A stretch of DNA of 42,145 nt, taken from an uncultured Mediterraneibacter sp. Lineage in GTDB: Bacteria > Bacillota > Clostridia > Lachnospirales > Lachnospiraceae. Below are positions 27,194-35,612 of the stretch, piece after piece; position 1 is the first letter of the stretch; each line of letters begins with the position of its first letter. The stretch covers positions 1 through 42,145 of the forward strand of contig CALWDM010000019.1 in assembly GCA_944376695.1 (NCBI GenBank), written 5' to 3'. Both the position numbers and the translations under genes were made by a program. The notes under the pieces are model-generated. The model was not told where the DNA came from and ran no database searches. It saw only the letters and a program-made list of their open reading frames with translations.

Positions 27194-27311
27194 TTTCCAT
27201 TATCTTAAGTTTCATTTCACAAGATCATGATTCTGATAATTAAACTTAATTATCCCATGTTCATGGGAAAAGTTCAATGACAAAATAGTCAAAGGAAGCG
27301 ACAGTTTATGC

Positions 27312-27350
27312 AAAAGAGGCAGACGGGATTATCTGCCCGCTGCCTCTTTT
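27312..27350 (-). terminator. Terminator overlapping the 3' end of the TSCPD gene
   Basis: A 15- to 16-bp stem (AAAAGAGGCAGACGGG 27312-27327 with 27336-27350) lies across the stop codon at 27329-27331. Read on the minus strand it ends in a short T-run. Confidence 0.65.
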
Positions 27351-27571
27351 AATGCCTGCGCCAGCTGATCCGGGCAGGAGGTTGCCTTCACCCCGCAGCG
27401 GATGCCTTCGATGCGGGAGATTGCCTCATTCACATCCATTCCCTCGATCAGGCGGGAAATTCCCTGAAGATTCCCGCTGCATCCTCCGAGGAAAGATACG
27501 TTCGTTACTTTATTGTCCCTGATGTCAAAATTGATCTGCTTTGAGCAGACGCCCTTCGGTGTATAATCCAT
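27329..27571 (-). CDS. TSCPD-domain protein (TIGR03905 type)
   Basis: 80 residues, a free-standing TSCPD domain, named after a motif also found at the C terminus of some ribonucleotide reductases. Seen: YTPKGVCSKQINFDI, VSFLGGCSGNLQGI and the signature ATSCPDQLAQAL. Three well-spaced cysteines (GVCS, GGCS, TSCPD) could bind metal or be redox active; a fourth is in GIRCGV. The function is unknown. AAGGAGG lies 9 nt before the ATG at 27571; an upstream GTG is too close. It has its own promoter and is a single-gene unit. Confidence 0.88.
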   Translation of the reverse strand: MDYTPKGVCSKQINFDIRDNKVTNVSFLGGCSGNLQGISRLIEGMDVNEAISRIEGIRCGVKATSCPDQLAQALKEAAGR

Positions 27572-27597
27572 GACCACATACCTCCTTGTCAGGGAGA

Positions 27598-27626
27598 ATT
27601 ATAACAAATCATCAGAAAAAACACAA
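27598..27626 (-). promoter_or_regulatory. Promoter of the TSCPD gene
   Basis: On the minus strand TTGTGT (27626-27621) and a perfect TATAAT (27603-27598) are separated by 17 bp. Confidence 0.7.
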
Positions 27627-27640
27627 ATATCTTCCGGGTA

Positions 27641-27714
27641 AAAATTTTATCCCCCCCAAAATTTCATCCCTCCAAATTTATGCCCCCAAAATTTCTGCCT
27701 TCAAACTTTTGCCC
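27641..27714. repeat. Degenerate short tandem repeat, unit about 15 bp
   Basis: Five imperfect units of the form AAAATTT-N2-CCCCC follow each other: 27641-27657, 27658-27673, 27674-27687, 27688-27702 and 27703-27714. They alternate A/T-rich and pyrimidine-rich halves, so the C-tracts recur about every 15 bp. The array lies upstream of both divergent genes in a 460-bp gap. The remainder (27715-27925) shows no gene I can support. Confidence 0.6.
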
Positions 27715-27929
27715 GTCATCATTCGTTCATTTATGCTTTGATGTGACATTTTAAGAGTGATTATCGTTCAGGTTTATTTCTGCTTTTGTCCGGACGGGAA
27801 GTTCTCTCTGCTGAAAGGATTATCATGCTCATATCAGCTTAGGATAAGGCATCTGAGAATGTGATCGAAGGAGGTTAAAAACGTGAGGATACAGTCTTTC
27901 TGATGTAGAAATATGTAGAACGGTTTTTG

Positions 27930-28010
27930 AGGACAATCGGGGAAGGATGGTCTATAATGTCCACAAACACAAGTCGAACTGTCGCAGGACAAGGGAAGCG
28001 TTGTGGACAT
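27930..28010 (+). promoter_or_regulatory. Promoter with a spaced inverted repeat at the transcription start
   Basis: AGGACA (27930-27935) and a perfect TATAAT (27953-27958) with a 17-bp spacer. The inverted repeat ATGTCCACAA (27957-27966) and TTGTGGACAT (28001-28010) starts on the -10 and spans the probable start point. It could be a looped operator or an mRNA hairpin. Confidence 0.55.
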
Positions 28011-28032
28011 CAAATAAACAGGAGGGTTTGCT

Positions 28033-29007
28033 ATGTTAGAAGGATTGGCGGGAGATTCCCGTGTCATCGTCTATCTGATGGCAGGGATCGGAGTGCTGGG
28101 GATTCTGGCGAAGATCATCAACCAGCTTACTTTGTACAGGCTGGTAAGAGCGGCAGGAAGCATGCCGAAGAGTACACACCGACTGATAAAGCTCGTGCGG
28201 GCAAAATATGAACACGCGTGCATGATTCATGATTCTGTGGTAAATGTCGATGCCTTTGTGGAAAAATACATATATGAGTACAGAGGCTTTCTGTTCCGTA
28301 TCCATACGTGGAGGCAGATTGAAATATTATCCGTGTGGTTTGCGGGGATACTCGCGGCGCTGGGCGCGTCGGTCAACTACCTTTCTCTCGGTCTTACAGA
28401 GACTGTTTATCAATATATTGCAGCCGGTATTGCAGAAATGGTGCTGCTCTCAGTTATCATGAGACTGTCTGATGAGCCGTATAAAATCAATGCGGTCAGG
28501 ATGTACATGGTAGATTATCTGGAAAACATCTGTGCGATTCGTCTGCGGAAGCAGACCCAGAGAGAGCGGGAATCCATCGACGTGATCGCGGCGGAAAGCG
28601 GCGGAAAAGGCGCGGTTCAGACGGCGCCTGACGGAAGAAGTCAGGAGGCGGGCTCCAGAAAGAAGACGAGGGCAGCGAGAGTCGTACAGACGAACACTGC
28701 GTCAGATTCTCAATCAAATGTTCAGACGGGAGATTTAAATACCCGGCAAAATGTCCAGCCTGGAATGCAGATGTCCGGGCAGACTGCGATATGCAATGAC
28801 TCAGAGGGGAATGAGGAAGAAGCAGGCAAAAAGGGAGCGCCTGGAGAACAGCTTCCTATCAATATCGAAGGAGAGCCCAGAGCTGCCGGGAGAGGAGAGG
28901 CTGCCCGTCAGGCGGTTCGAACCGCTTCTGAGAACAGTCTGGAGGCTGACAGATCTGCGCTGAGAGAGGAGGCGATCCGGCAGATATTGGAAGAATTTCT
29001 TGCCTAA
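28033..29007 (+). CDS. Uncharacterised three-segment membrane protein
   Basis: 324 residues, no family recognised. Three hydrophobic segments: about 12-30, 103-120 and 126-147, with a basic region between the first two (LYRLVRAAG...RLIKLVRAKYEHA). The C-terminal about 140 residues are hydrophilic, low in complexity and rich in Gln, Gly, Ala and Glu, probably disordered, ending in a short helix (REEAIRQILEEFLA). The region around 35-75 resembles cytoplasmic connectors in signalling membrane proteins, but no motif is decisive. AGGAGG precedes the ATG. It appears to be a single-gene unit between the TSCPD gene and pgi. Confidence 0.75.
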   Translation: MLEGLAGDSRVIVYLMAGIGVLGILAKIINQLTLYRLVRAAGSMPKSTHRLIKLVRAKYEHACMIHDSVVNVDAFVEKYIYEYRGFLFRIHTWRQIEILSVWFAGILAALGASVNYLSLGLTETVYQYIAAGIAEMVLLSVIMRLSDEPYKINAVRMYMVDYLENICAIRLRKQTQRERESIDVIAAESGGKGAVQTAPDGRSQEAGSRKKTRAARVVQTNTASDSQSNVQTGDLNTRQNVQPGMQMSGQTAICNDSEGNEEEAGKKGAPGEQLPINIEGEPRAAGRGEAARQAVRTASENSLEADRSALREEAIRQILEEFLA

Positions 29008-29104
29008 TATATCGTCTCGAAAATACCCGCGCCAAATCATCTGCCTGTTTTCCGGCCGCACAGGTCAAAAAGTCTCAGCGCAGCCCGCTTCGCCTGCGTT
29101 TTAC

Positions 29105-29154
29105 TTGAATAAGGAAAACAGATTTGGTAAAATGTCCATAGAGTATCGGACATT
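29105..29154 (+). promoter_or_regulatory. pgi promoter with operator-like inverted repeat
   Basis: TTGAAT (29105-29110) and TAAAAT (29128-29133) with a 17-bp spacer. AATGTCC (29131-29137) and GGACATT (29148-29154) form an inverted repeat that overlaps the -10 and the probable start point, a position suited to a repressor. Confidence 0.6.
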
Positions 29155-29224
29155 GCCGGAATACCGGCACCGGACTTCGAATGATGACAGGGATATCAGA
29201 TGATATCGGAGAGGAAGGATAATA

Positions 29225-30571
29225 ATGAGCAAAGTAACATTTGATTATTCAAAAGCATGTGGTTTCGTTAAGGAGCATGAGATGCAGTATATGAGCGAGC
29301 TTGCGGTTCAGGCGAAGGACAGGCTGCTGGCAGGGACCGGAGCGGGGAATGATTTCTTGGGATGGATCCATCTTCCGGTGGATTACGATAAAGAGGAGTT
29401 CGCGCGGATCAGGAAAGCGGCTGAGAAAATCCGTCAGGATTCAGAAGTCCTGCTCGTGATCGGAATCGGCGGTTCTTATCTGGGGGCAAGAGCTGCAATC
29501 GAGTTCCTCGGACACTCTTTTGCCAATGTGGTTTCAAAGGACGTCCGCAAGGCTCCGGAGATCTATTATGTAGGGAACAGCATCAGCAGTACTTATATCA
29601 AAGACCTGATGGACGTTGTGAGAGACCGTGATTTCTCCATTAATATGATCTCCAAATCAGGGACGACCACAGAGCCGGCGATCGCCTTCCGCGTTTTCAA
29701 AGAGCTGTTGGAGAAGAAGTACGGCAGGGAGGAAGCGGCGAAGAGGATCTATGCCACCACAGACAAGGCAAAGGGAGCTCTTAAGAATCTGGCGACGGAG
29801 GAAGGATACGAGACATTCGTTGTCCCTGACGACGTGGGAGGACGCTTCTCAGTCCTGACCGCAGTAGGCCTTCTGCCGATCGCTGTGAGCGGCGCTGATA
29901 TCGACAGGCTGATGGAAGGGGCGGCAGCAGGAAGAAAGGCTGCGCTGGAAAATGATTTTGCAGACAATGACGCATTGCAGTATGCAGCGATCCGGAATAT
30001 CCTTCTTCGCAAGGGAAAGACAGTGGAAGTGCTGGCAAACTATGAGCCCAGTCTCCACTATGTATCCGAGTGGTGGAAACAGCTCTATGGTGAGAGCGAA
30101 GGCAAGGACCAGAAGGGGATCTTCCCGGCGTCCGTAGATCTGACCACAGACCTGCATTCCATGGGTCAGTTCATCCAGGACGGAAACAGGATCCTGTTCG
30201 AGACTGTTCTGAATGTGGAAAAGTCCAGGGAAGAGATCGTGATCAATGAAGAGCCGGTAGACCTGGACGGACTGAATTATCTTGCGGGAAAGAATGTGGA
30301 TTTCATCAACAAGAGCGCTATGAATGGGACGATCCTGGCGCACACAGACGGAAACGTCCCGAATCTGATGGTGAAGATCCCGGAACAGAATGAATTTTAT
30401 CTGGGAGAGCTGTTCTATTTCTTTGAGTTCGCATGCGGCGTGAGCGGATATTTACTCGGCGTTAATCCGTTCAACCAGCCGGGTGTTGAGAGCTACAAGA
30501 GAAACATGTTTGCTCTGCTCGGAAAACCGGGATATGAGGAGGAGAGGGAAGAACTTCTCAGGAGACTGTGA
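29225..30571 (+). CDS. pgi: Glucose-6-phosphate isomerase
   Basis: Interconverts glucose 6-phosphate and fructose 6-phosphate in glycolysis. 448 residues, the length of the shorter Gram-positive form. Seen: [17 protein letters not shown], the phosphate-binding [28 protein letters not shown] and, near the end, the family signature [18 protein letters not shown] with the catalytic lysine. AGGAAGG precedes the ATG. The next gene, phosphofructokinase, catalyses the following step but has its own promoter. Confidence 0.97.
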   Translation: MSKVTFDYSKACGFVKEHEMQYMSELAVQAKDRLLAGTGAGNDFLGWIHLPVDYDKEEFARIRKAAEKIRQDSEVLLVIGIGGSYLGARAAIEFLGHSFANVVSKDVRKAPEIYYVGNSISSTYIKDLMDVVRDRDFSINMISKSGTTTEPAIAFRVFKELLEKKYGREEAAKRIYATTDKAKGALKNLATEEGYETFVVPDDVGGRFSVLTAVGLLPIAVSGADIDRLMEGAAAGRKAALENDFADNDALQYAAIRNILLRKGKTVEVLANYEPSLHYVSEWWKQLYGESEGKDQKGIFPASVDLTTDLHSMGQFIQDGNRILFETVLNVEKSREEIVINEEPVDLDGLNYLAGKNVDFINKSAMNGTILAHTDGNVPNLMVKIPEQNEFYLGELFYFFEFACGVSGYLLGVNPFNQPGVESYKRNMFALLGKPGYEEEREELLRRL

Positions 30572-30630
30572 TCAGTTCAGGAATTTTTTGATTCGTCTGG
30601 AATGATATGCAGCCTCTGGTTTGAAATTTC

Positions 30631-30659
30631 TTGTTCAGTTTTGATAAATGGAGTATAAT
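30631..30659 (+). promoter_or_regulatory. Promoter of the phosphofructokinase gene
   Basis: TTGTTC (30631-30636) and a perfect TATAAT (30654-30659) with a 17-bp spacer, about 100 bp before the start codon. Confidence 0.65.
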
Positions 30660-30662
30660 AAT

Positions 30663-30724
30663 AAGCAGTCGGAGCGGACCGGCTGCTTATTCTGTTCAGG
30701 CGGGGACGGAACCCCGCTTTGTTT
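30663..30724 (+). promoter_or_regulatory. Leader with two hairpins, second one terminator-like
   Basis: The first stem is AAGCAGTCGG with CCGGCTGCTT (30663-30688). The second is GCGGGG with CCCCGC (30700-30705 and 30712-30717), followed by TTTGTTT. Both lie in the leader between promoter and start codon, so the second could be an attenuator or leaky terminator. Confidence 0.5.
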
Positions 30725-30761
30725 AGGCGGACAGCGGTCAGCAGGATTAAGGAGGCGTGTT

Positions 30762-31841
30762 ATGATGTTAAGAATCGGAATGTTGACAAGCGGAGGGGAC
30801 TGTCAGGCATTGAACGCTGCAATGCGCGGAGTGGTAAAGGGAATTTGTTCCCGGTGCAATGATGTGGAGATCTATGGGTTCAAAGACGGATATAAGGGGC
30901 TGATTTATGCGGATTTCAGTATGCTCACTTCGGGAGATTTCTCAGGGATCCTGACAAGGGGAGGCACGATCCTCGGCACATCCAGGCAGCCGTTTAAGCT
31001 GATGCGTGTGCCGGACAGGGACGGACTTGACAAGGTGGAGGCTATGAAGCATACATACCATAAGCTCAACCTCAACTGTCTGGTCATCCTCGGGGGCAAC
31101 GGGACGCACAAGACGGCGAACCTGTTGAGAGAAGAAGGGCTTAATGTGATCACACTTCCGAAGACCATTGACAATGACCTGTGGGGCACAGAGATGACGT
31201 TTGGATTCCAGAGCGCGGTGGATATCGCGACAGATACCATTGACAGGATCCATACGACAGCCACATCCCACAGCCGTGTATTTATTATAGAAGTAATGGG
31301 GCACAAGGTGGGACATGTGACACTTCACGCGGGTATCGCCGGAGGCGCGGACATTATCCTTCTTCCGGAGATCCCGTATGATATCAGAGCCATTGCAAAA
31401 GTGATCGACGGACGGTCTAAGGCAGGAAAGCCGTTCACTATCCTTGCGGTGGCTGAGGGAGCGATCTCCAAAGAGGACGCGAAATTAAAGAAAAAGGAAT
31501 ACAAGGAGAAGCTGGCGAAGAGAAAATATCCGTCTATCGCATATGAGCTGGCGGAGCAGATCCGGAAGGAGACGGACAAGGAAGTGCGCATCACAGTGCC
31601 TGGACATACTCAGAGAGGCGGAGAGCCGTGCGCGTATGACAGGGTGATCGCCACGAGAGTCGGAGCGAAGGCGGCAGAGCTGATTCTGGAAGGTAAATTC
31701 GGCTACATGATCGGCCTGAAAGAAGGAGAGACGGTAAAGGTGCCTCTGGAAGAAGTAGCAGGCAGACTGAAATATGTTGACCCGAACTGCAGTCTGATCA
31801 AAGAGGCGCGTATGATCGGCATCAGTTTTGGAGACGAGTAA
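30762..31841 (+). CDS. pfkA: 6-phosphofructokinase, atypical active site
   Basis: Phosphorylates fructose 6-phosphate to the 1,6-bisphosphate. 359 residues, longer than the 320 of E. coli PfkA. Seen: N-terminal TSGGDCQALNA, then GGNGTHKTA (Asn113 in place of the usual Asp of GGDG), PKTIDND (Lys134 where classical ATP enzymes have Gly) and EVMGHKVG. Lys in PxTIDND is typical of PPi-using enzymes, while the retained Gly114 is typical of ATP users, so the phosphoryl donor cannot be settled by reading. AAGGAGG fixes the start at 30762; the longer frame from 30648 is the leader. Confidence 0.93.
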   Translation: MMLRIGMLTSGGDCQALNAAMRGVVKGICSRCNDVEIYGFKDGYKGLIYADFSMLTSGDFSGILTRGGTILGTSRQPFKLMRVPDRDGLDKVEAMKHTYHKLNLNCLVILGGNGTHKTANLLREEGLNVITLPKTIDNDLWGTEMTFGFQSAVDIATDTIDRIHTTATSHSRVFIIEVMGHKVGHVTLHAGIAGGADIILLPEIPYDIRAIAKVIDGRSKAGKPFTILAVAEGAISKEDAKLKKKEYKEKLAKRKYPSIAYELAEQIRKETDKEVRITVPGHTQRGGEPCAYDRVIATRVGAKAAELILEGKFGYMIGLKEGETVKVPLEEVAGRLKYVDPNCSLIKEARMIGISFGDE

Positions 31842-31906
31842 AGGAACAACGTTTAAATATCAGGGAAACCGCAGTGTGGAGAAAGCGGGGAATACAGAGA
31901 TGGGGC

Positions 31907-31940
31907 AGGCGCAGGGATTGAGTCCCTGCGCAGCCTCTTG
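31907..31940 (+). terminator. Probable terminator after phosphofructokinase
   Basis: GCGCAGGGA (31909-31917) pairs with TCCCTGCGC (31923-31931), followed by AGCCTCTTGTCTG, a poor T-run. It lies in the 164-bp gap before dnaX. Confidence 0.45.
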
Positions 31941-32005
31941 TCTGTGAAAAACTTCATTTACAGAGTATTCAGTACAGAAATCAGAGAGAGCAAGAGGTGT
32001 AACAC

Positions 32006-33625
32006 ATGTCGTATACGGCACTTTACAGAAAGTTCCGCCCTTCGGAGTTTGGGGATGTGAAGGGGCAGGACCATATTATTACAACCTTGCAGAATCAGAT
32101 CAAAGCGAACCGTATCGGTCATGCGTATCTCTTCTGCGGGACGCGGGGGACCGGCAAGACGACCGTGGCGAAGATTTTTGCAAAGGCGGTCAACTGCGAG
32201 CATCCGGCAGACGGCAGCCCGTGCGGGGAGTGTGAGATGTGCAGGTCCATCGCGGACGGCACGTCTATGAATGTGATCGAGATTGACGCGGCGTCCAACA
32301 ATGGCGTGGACAATATCCGTGAGATCCGGGAGGAGGTTGCCTACCGTCCCACAGAGGGAAGGTATAAGGTTTATATTATCGACGAGGTGCATATGCTCTC
32401 CATTGGAGCTTTCAACGCGCTCCTAAAGACGCTGGAGGAGCCGCCGGAGTATGTGATCTTTATTCTGGCGACCACGGAGGTACACAAGATCCCGGTTACT
32501 ATCCTGTCCCGGTGCCAGCACTATGATTTCCGCCGTATCAGCATCGAGACGATTGCGGACCGGATGCGGGAGCTTATGAACACGGAACATGTTGAGGTGG
32601 AGGAGAAGGCTCTCAGATATATCGCAAAGGCGGCTGACGGATCCATGCGTGACGCCCTGAGCCTTCTGGACCAGTGCATTGCGTTTTACCTGGGGCAGAA
32701 ACTGACCTATGACAATGTGCTGGAAGTGCTGGGAGCAGTGGATACGGATGTGTTCAGCCAGCTCCTGCGCAAAGTGATCGACCGGGATGTGTCCGGCGTT
32801 CTGGATGTGGTGGAGGAGCTTGTCATGCAGGGCAGGGAGCTGAGCCAGCTCGCGGCGGATTTTACATGGTATCTCAGAAACTTGCTTCTGGTAAAAACTT
32901 CTGATAATATAGAGGAGGTTCTGGATGTATCGACGGAAAATCTGACGCAGCTTAAGGAAGAGGCGCAGATGGTGGAACCGGATATGCTGTTCCGTTATAT
33001 CCGCATTTTCTCCGAACTGTCAGGGCAGTTAAAATATGCGACCCAGAAGAGGGTCATGCTGGAGGTGGCTCTGATCAAGCTGTGCACGCCCGCGATGGAA
33101 CCGGATCAGGATACCCTTCTTGAGCGGATCCGTGCTGTGGAGAAAAAGGTGGAGAAAGGCATAGAGGACGCGGCGGATAGGAAGGATCGGGTCGTCTATG
33201 TCAATGGCGGCGGCATTCCCGGAAGCGGGGAAAGCTATCCGGGAGGAACTGCCGGAGGATATAGCAGCAGGATTAATGCGCCGAAGCCGGAGCTTCCGAA
33301 TGCCATACCCGAGGACGTACAGGAAGTGGTGAAGAATTTCCGCTCCATCACGCACGAAGCTTCCGGCATCATCAGGGGATACCTTAATAATGCACGATTA
33401 AGCCTGGGCGGGGATAACCGCCTGCTCATCGTATTGCCGGATACCCTGGCGGCGAGCGTGGTTGGCAGAGAAGATCATGTGCAGGAGATCGAAGAGCTGA
33501 TCGAGCAGAAGATCGGAAAGAAAGTGGAGATCGACGTGCGGCAGGTAGAAGAGGGCAGGCATTTTGAAGATACATTCGTGGATATAGAACAGAAGATCAA
33601 TATGGAGATAACAGTGGAGGATTAA
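32006..33625 (+). CDS. dnaX: DNA polymerase III subunits gamma/tau
   Basis: Clamp-loader ATPase and organiser of the replisome. 539 residues. The AAA+ core has Walker [17 protein letters not shown], a four-cysteine zinc module ([16 protein letters not shown]), Walker B IIDEVHML and the sensor-1 region [13 protein letters not shown]. The C-terminal tau-like part begins after a Gly-rich linker (about 395-420). AGAGGTG precedes the ATG. It forms the conserved dnaX-ybaB-recR group with the next two genes. Confidence 0.97.
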   Translation: MSYTALYRKFRPSEFGDVKGQDHIITTLQNQIKANRIGHAYLFCGTRGTGKTTVAKIFAKAVNCEHPADGSPCGECEMCRSIADGTSMNVIEIDAASNNGVDNIREIREEVAYRPTEGRYKVYIIDEVHMLSIGAFNALLKTLEEPPEYVIFILATTEVHKIPVTILSRCQHYDFRRISIETIADRMRELMNTEHVEVEEKALRYIAKAADGSMRDALSLLDQCIAFYLGQKLTYDNVLEVLGAVDTDVFSQLLRKVIDRDVSGVLDVVEELVMQGRELSQLAADFTWYLRNLLLVKTSDNIEEVLDVSTENLTQLKEEAQMVEPDMLFRYIRIFSELSGQLKYATQKRVMLEVALIKLCTPAMEPDQDTLLERIRAVEKKVEKGIEDAADRKDRVVYVNGGGIPGSGESYPGGTAGGYSSRINAPKPELPNAIPEDVQEVVKNFRSITHEASGIIRGYLNNARLSLGGDNRLLIVLPDTLAASVVGREDHVQEIEELIEQKIGKKVEIDVRQVEEGRHFEDTFVDIEQKINMEITVED

Positions 33626-33627
33626 AT

Positions 33628-33981
33628 ATGGCAAAGAGAGGCGGATTCCCGGGCGGCGGAATGCCGGGGAACATGGCAAACCTGATGAAACAGGCGCAGA
33701 GGATGCAGCGCCAGATGGAAGAGCAGCAGAAAGAGCTGGAGGCGAAAGAGTTTACCGCGGCAGCCGGGGGCGGCGCAGTCGAGGTAACTGTATCCGGAAA
33801 GAGAGAAGTCCTGAAAGTGAAGCTGGCTGAAGAAGTCGTTGATCCTGATGACATCGAGATGCTGGAAGACCTGATCGTGGCGGCGACCAATGAGGCGATC
33901 CGTAAAGTAGAGGAGGAGACAGGAGCAGCGATGTCAAAGCTGACAGGAGGGCTCGGCGGGGGAATGCCGGGAATGTTCTGA
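33628..33981 (+). CDS. ebfC: Nucleoid-associated protein YbaB/EbfC
   Basis: Small DNA-binding protein, 117 residues. A Gly/Met-rich start ([12 protein letters not shown]) is followed by the helical [18 protein letters not shown], the beta-rich [16 protein letters not shown] core and the C-terminal helix, ending in [17 protein letters not shown] precedes the ATG, 2 bp after dnaX. Position between dnaX and recR is classical. Confidence 0.95.
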   Translation: MAKRGGFPGGGMPGNMANLMKQAQRMQRQMEEQQKELEAKEFTAAAGGGAVEVTVSGKREVLKVKLAEEVVDPDDIEMLEDLIVAATNEAIRKVEEETGAAMSKLTGGLGGGMPGMF

Positions 33982-33989
33982 CAATTTCC

Positions 33990-34045
33990 GTAAAAGGGGT
34001 CACGTAAAAGGGGTCAGACCCCTCTTAAGAGGGGTCTGACCCCTT
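33990..34045. repeat. REP-like palindrome between ebfC and recR
   Basis: A perfect 38-bp palindrome at 34008-34045 is made of AAGGGGTCAGACCCCTCTT followed by its exact reverse complement. Each half itself contains a GGGGTC/GACCCC hairpin. A 13-bp direct repeat (GTAAAAGGGGTCA, 33990-34002 and 34004-34016) leads into it. The same unit flanks the RAYT transposase at 37.4-38.4 kb. Confidence 0.85.
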
Positions 34046-34155
34046 CGGGAAACAAATTCGCGATATTTCGAAATTCTAAAACAAAAGGGGCTATCAGATG
34101 TCAGTTGTCTGACAGACCCTTTTCAATTTGTGTTTGGCGACAGAGGTGTAACAGG

Positions 34156-34752
34156 ATGGATTATTACAGTAACCAGATCAGCCGGCTGATCGAGGAGTTT
34201 TCGCGCCTGCCGGGGATCGGGAGCAAATCCGCTCAGCGTCTTGCCTTTCATATCATTAATATGCCGGTGGATCAGGTAGAAGGGCTGGCGCAGGCCATCG
34301 TGGATGCAAGGAAGAATGTACGTTATTGTAAGGTGTGCTGCACTCTTACGGACAGAGATACCTGCCCGATCTGCAGTAATCCGGACAGGGATAAGAAGAC
34401 CATCATGGTCGTAGAGACGCCGAGGGATCTTGCAGCATATGAGAAAACGGGGAAATATAACGGCGTGTACCATGTGCTCAACGGCGCGATCTCCCCGATG
34501 CTGGGCATTGGTCCGGGGGACATCCGGCTCAAAGAGCTTATGGAGCGTCTCCAGGGGGATGTGGATGAGGTGATTATTGCGACGAACTCCAGCCTGGAAG
34601 GGGAGACGACTGCAATGTATATCAGTAAACTTATCAAACCCGCAGGCATTAAGGTCAGCAGGATCGCCAGCGGGGTGCCGGTGGGCGGAGATCTGGAATA
34701 TATCGATGAAGTGACCCTGCTGCGTGCGCTGGAAGGGCGTACGGAGCTTTGA
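34156..34752 (+). CDS. recR: Recombination mediator protein RecR
   Basis: Ring-forming DNA-binding protein that works with RecF and RecO in loading RecA. 198 residues, the standard length. Seen: helix-hairpin-helix [15 protein letters not shown], the four-cysteine zinc finger ([18 protein letters not shown]) and the TOPRIM domain starting at [15 protein letters not shown]. The frame is open 17 codons further upstream, but AGAGGTG is correctly placed for the ATG at 34156. A REP-like palindrome separates it from ebfC. Confidence 0.96.
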   Translation: MDYYSNQISRLIEEFSRLPGIGSKSAQRLAFHIINMPVDQVEGLAQAIVDARKNVRYCKVCCTLTDRDTCPICSNPDRDKKTIMVVETPRDLAAYEKTGKYNGVYHVLNGAISPMLGIGPGDIRLKELMERLQGDVDEVIIATNSSLEGETTAMYISKLIKPAGIKVSRIASGVPVGGDLEYIDEVTLLRALEGRTEL

Positions 34753-34838
34753 TCCGGAAAAAAGGGTGAAACAGGGCATAAAAAGCAGGATTGTATGATA
34801 AAAAGCAGTGAGATTTGTAAGGATCGCAGGAACAATGG

Positions 34839-34867
34839 TTGACCTGAGTTTTGTTAATGGATATAAT
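34839..34867 (+). promoter_or_regulatory. Promoter of the transaldolase-transketolase operon
   Basis: TTGACC (34839-34844) and a perfect TATAAT (34862-34867) with a 17-bp spacer, 43 bp before the start codon. Confidence 0.8.
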
Positions 34868-34910
34868 CTAGGCTGTAATATGAGGATGGTTTCACAGGAG
34901 GTGGCTTGAA

Positions 34911-35564
34911 TTGAGATTCTTTATTGACACAGCAAATGTTGATGACATCAGAAAAGCGAATGACATGGGCGTGATCTGCGGAGTGACGACGAACCCTTCG
35001 CTCATTGCGAAGGAAGGGAGAAAATTTGAGGACGTGATCGCGGAAATCGCATCGATCGTAGACGGCCCGATCAGCGGCGAAGTCAAAGCCACGACAACGG
35101 ATGCCGAAGGCATGATACGCGAGGGGCGTGAGATCGCGAAGCTTCATCCGAATATGGTAGTGAAGATCCCGATGACAACAGAAGGTCTTAAGGCCGTGAA
35201 AGTACTTGCAGCTGAGGGGATCAGGACGAATGTAACGCTGATCTTTACAGCGAACCAGGCGCTGCTTGCGGCAAGGGCAGGCGCGGCATATGTCTCGCCA
35301 TTCTTAGGGCGGCTCGATGACATTTCGGTGAGAGGCGTTGAGCTGGTGGAGGAGATCGCGGAGATTTTTGCTGTGGCAGGGATCGAGACAGAGATCATTG
35401 CGGCAAGCGTGAGGAATCCTGTGCATATCACAGACTGCGCTCTTGCAGGGGCGGATATTGCCACAGTGCCGTACAGGGTGCTGGAGCAGATGACGCACCA
35501 TCCCCTGACAGATGCCGGCATCAGAAAATTTCAGGAAGATTACAGAGCAGTATTTGGAGAGTAA
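34911..35564 (+). CDS. tal: Transaldolase / fructose-6-phosphate aldolase family
   Basis: Small MipB/TalC-type class I aldolase of the non-oxidative pentose phosphate pathway. 217 residues. Seen: [30 protein letters not shown], the Schiff-base lysine in VVKIPMT and the phosphate-binding region SVRNPVHI. The start is TTG at 34911, with AGGAGG 8 nt upstream; no ATG fits. It is followed by both transketolase halves, so transaldolase activity is more likely than pure F6P aldolase activity. Confidence 0.92.
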   Translation: MRFFIDTANVDDIRKANDMGVICGVTTNPSLIAKEGRKFEDVIAEIASIVDGPISGEVKATTTDAEGMIREGREIAKLHPNMVVKIPMTTEGLKAVKVLAAEGIRTNVTLIFTANQALLAARAGAAYVSPFLGRLDDISVRGVELVEEIAEIFAVAGIETEIIAASVRNPVHITDCALAGADIATVPYRVLEQMTHHPLTDAGIRKFQEDYRAVFGE

Positions 35565-35612
35565 CTGCATCCTTTGAACTATGGTCTGAAAATATTAAGA
35601 AAAGGAGATACT

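Noticed and set aside
27030-27215. 61-codon minus-strand frame across the 29-bp inverted repeat
   Set aside because: Residues are dictated by the repeat arms and there is no start signal.
34123-34779. 218-codon minus-strand frame
   Set aside because: Antisense to recR with no family-like motif; shadow frame.
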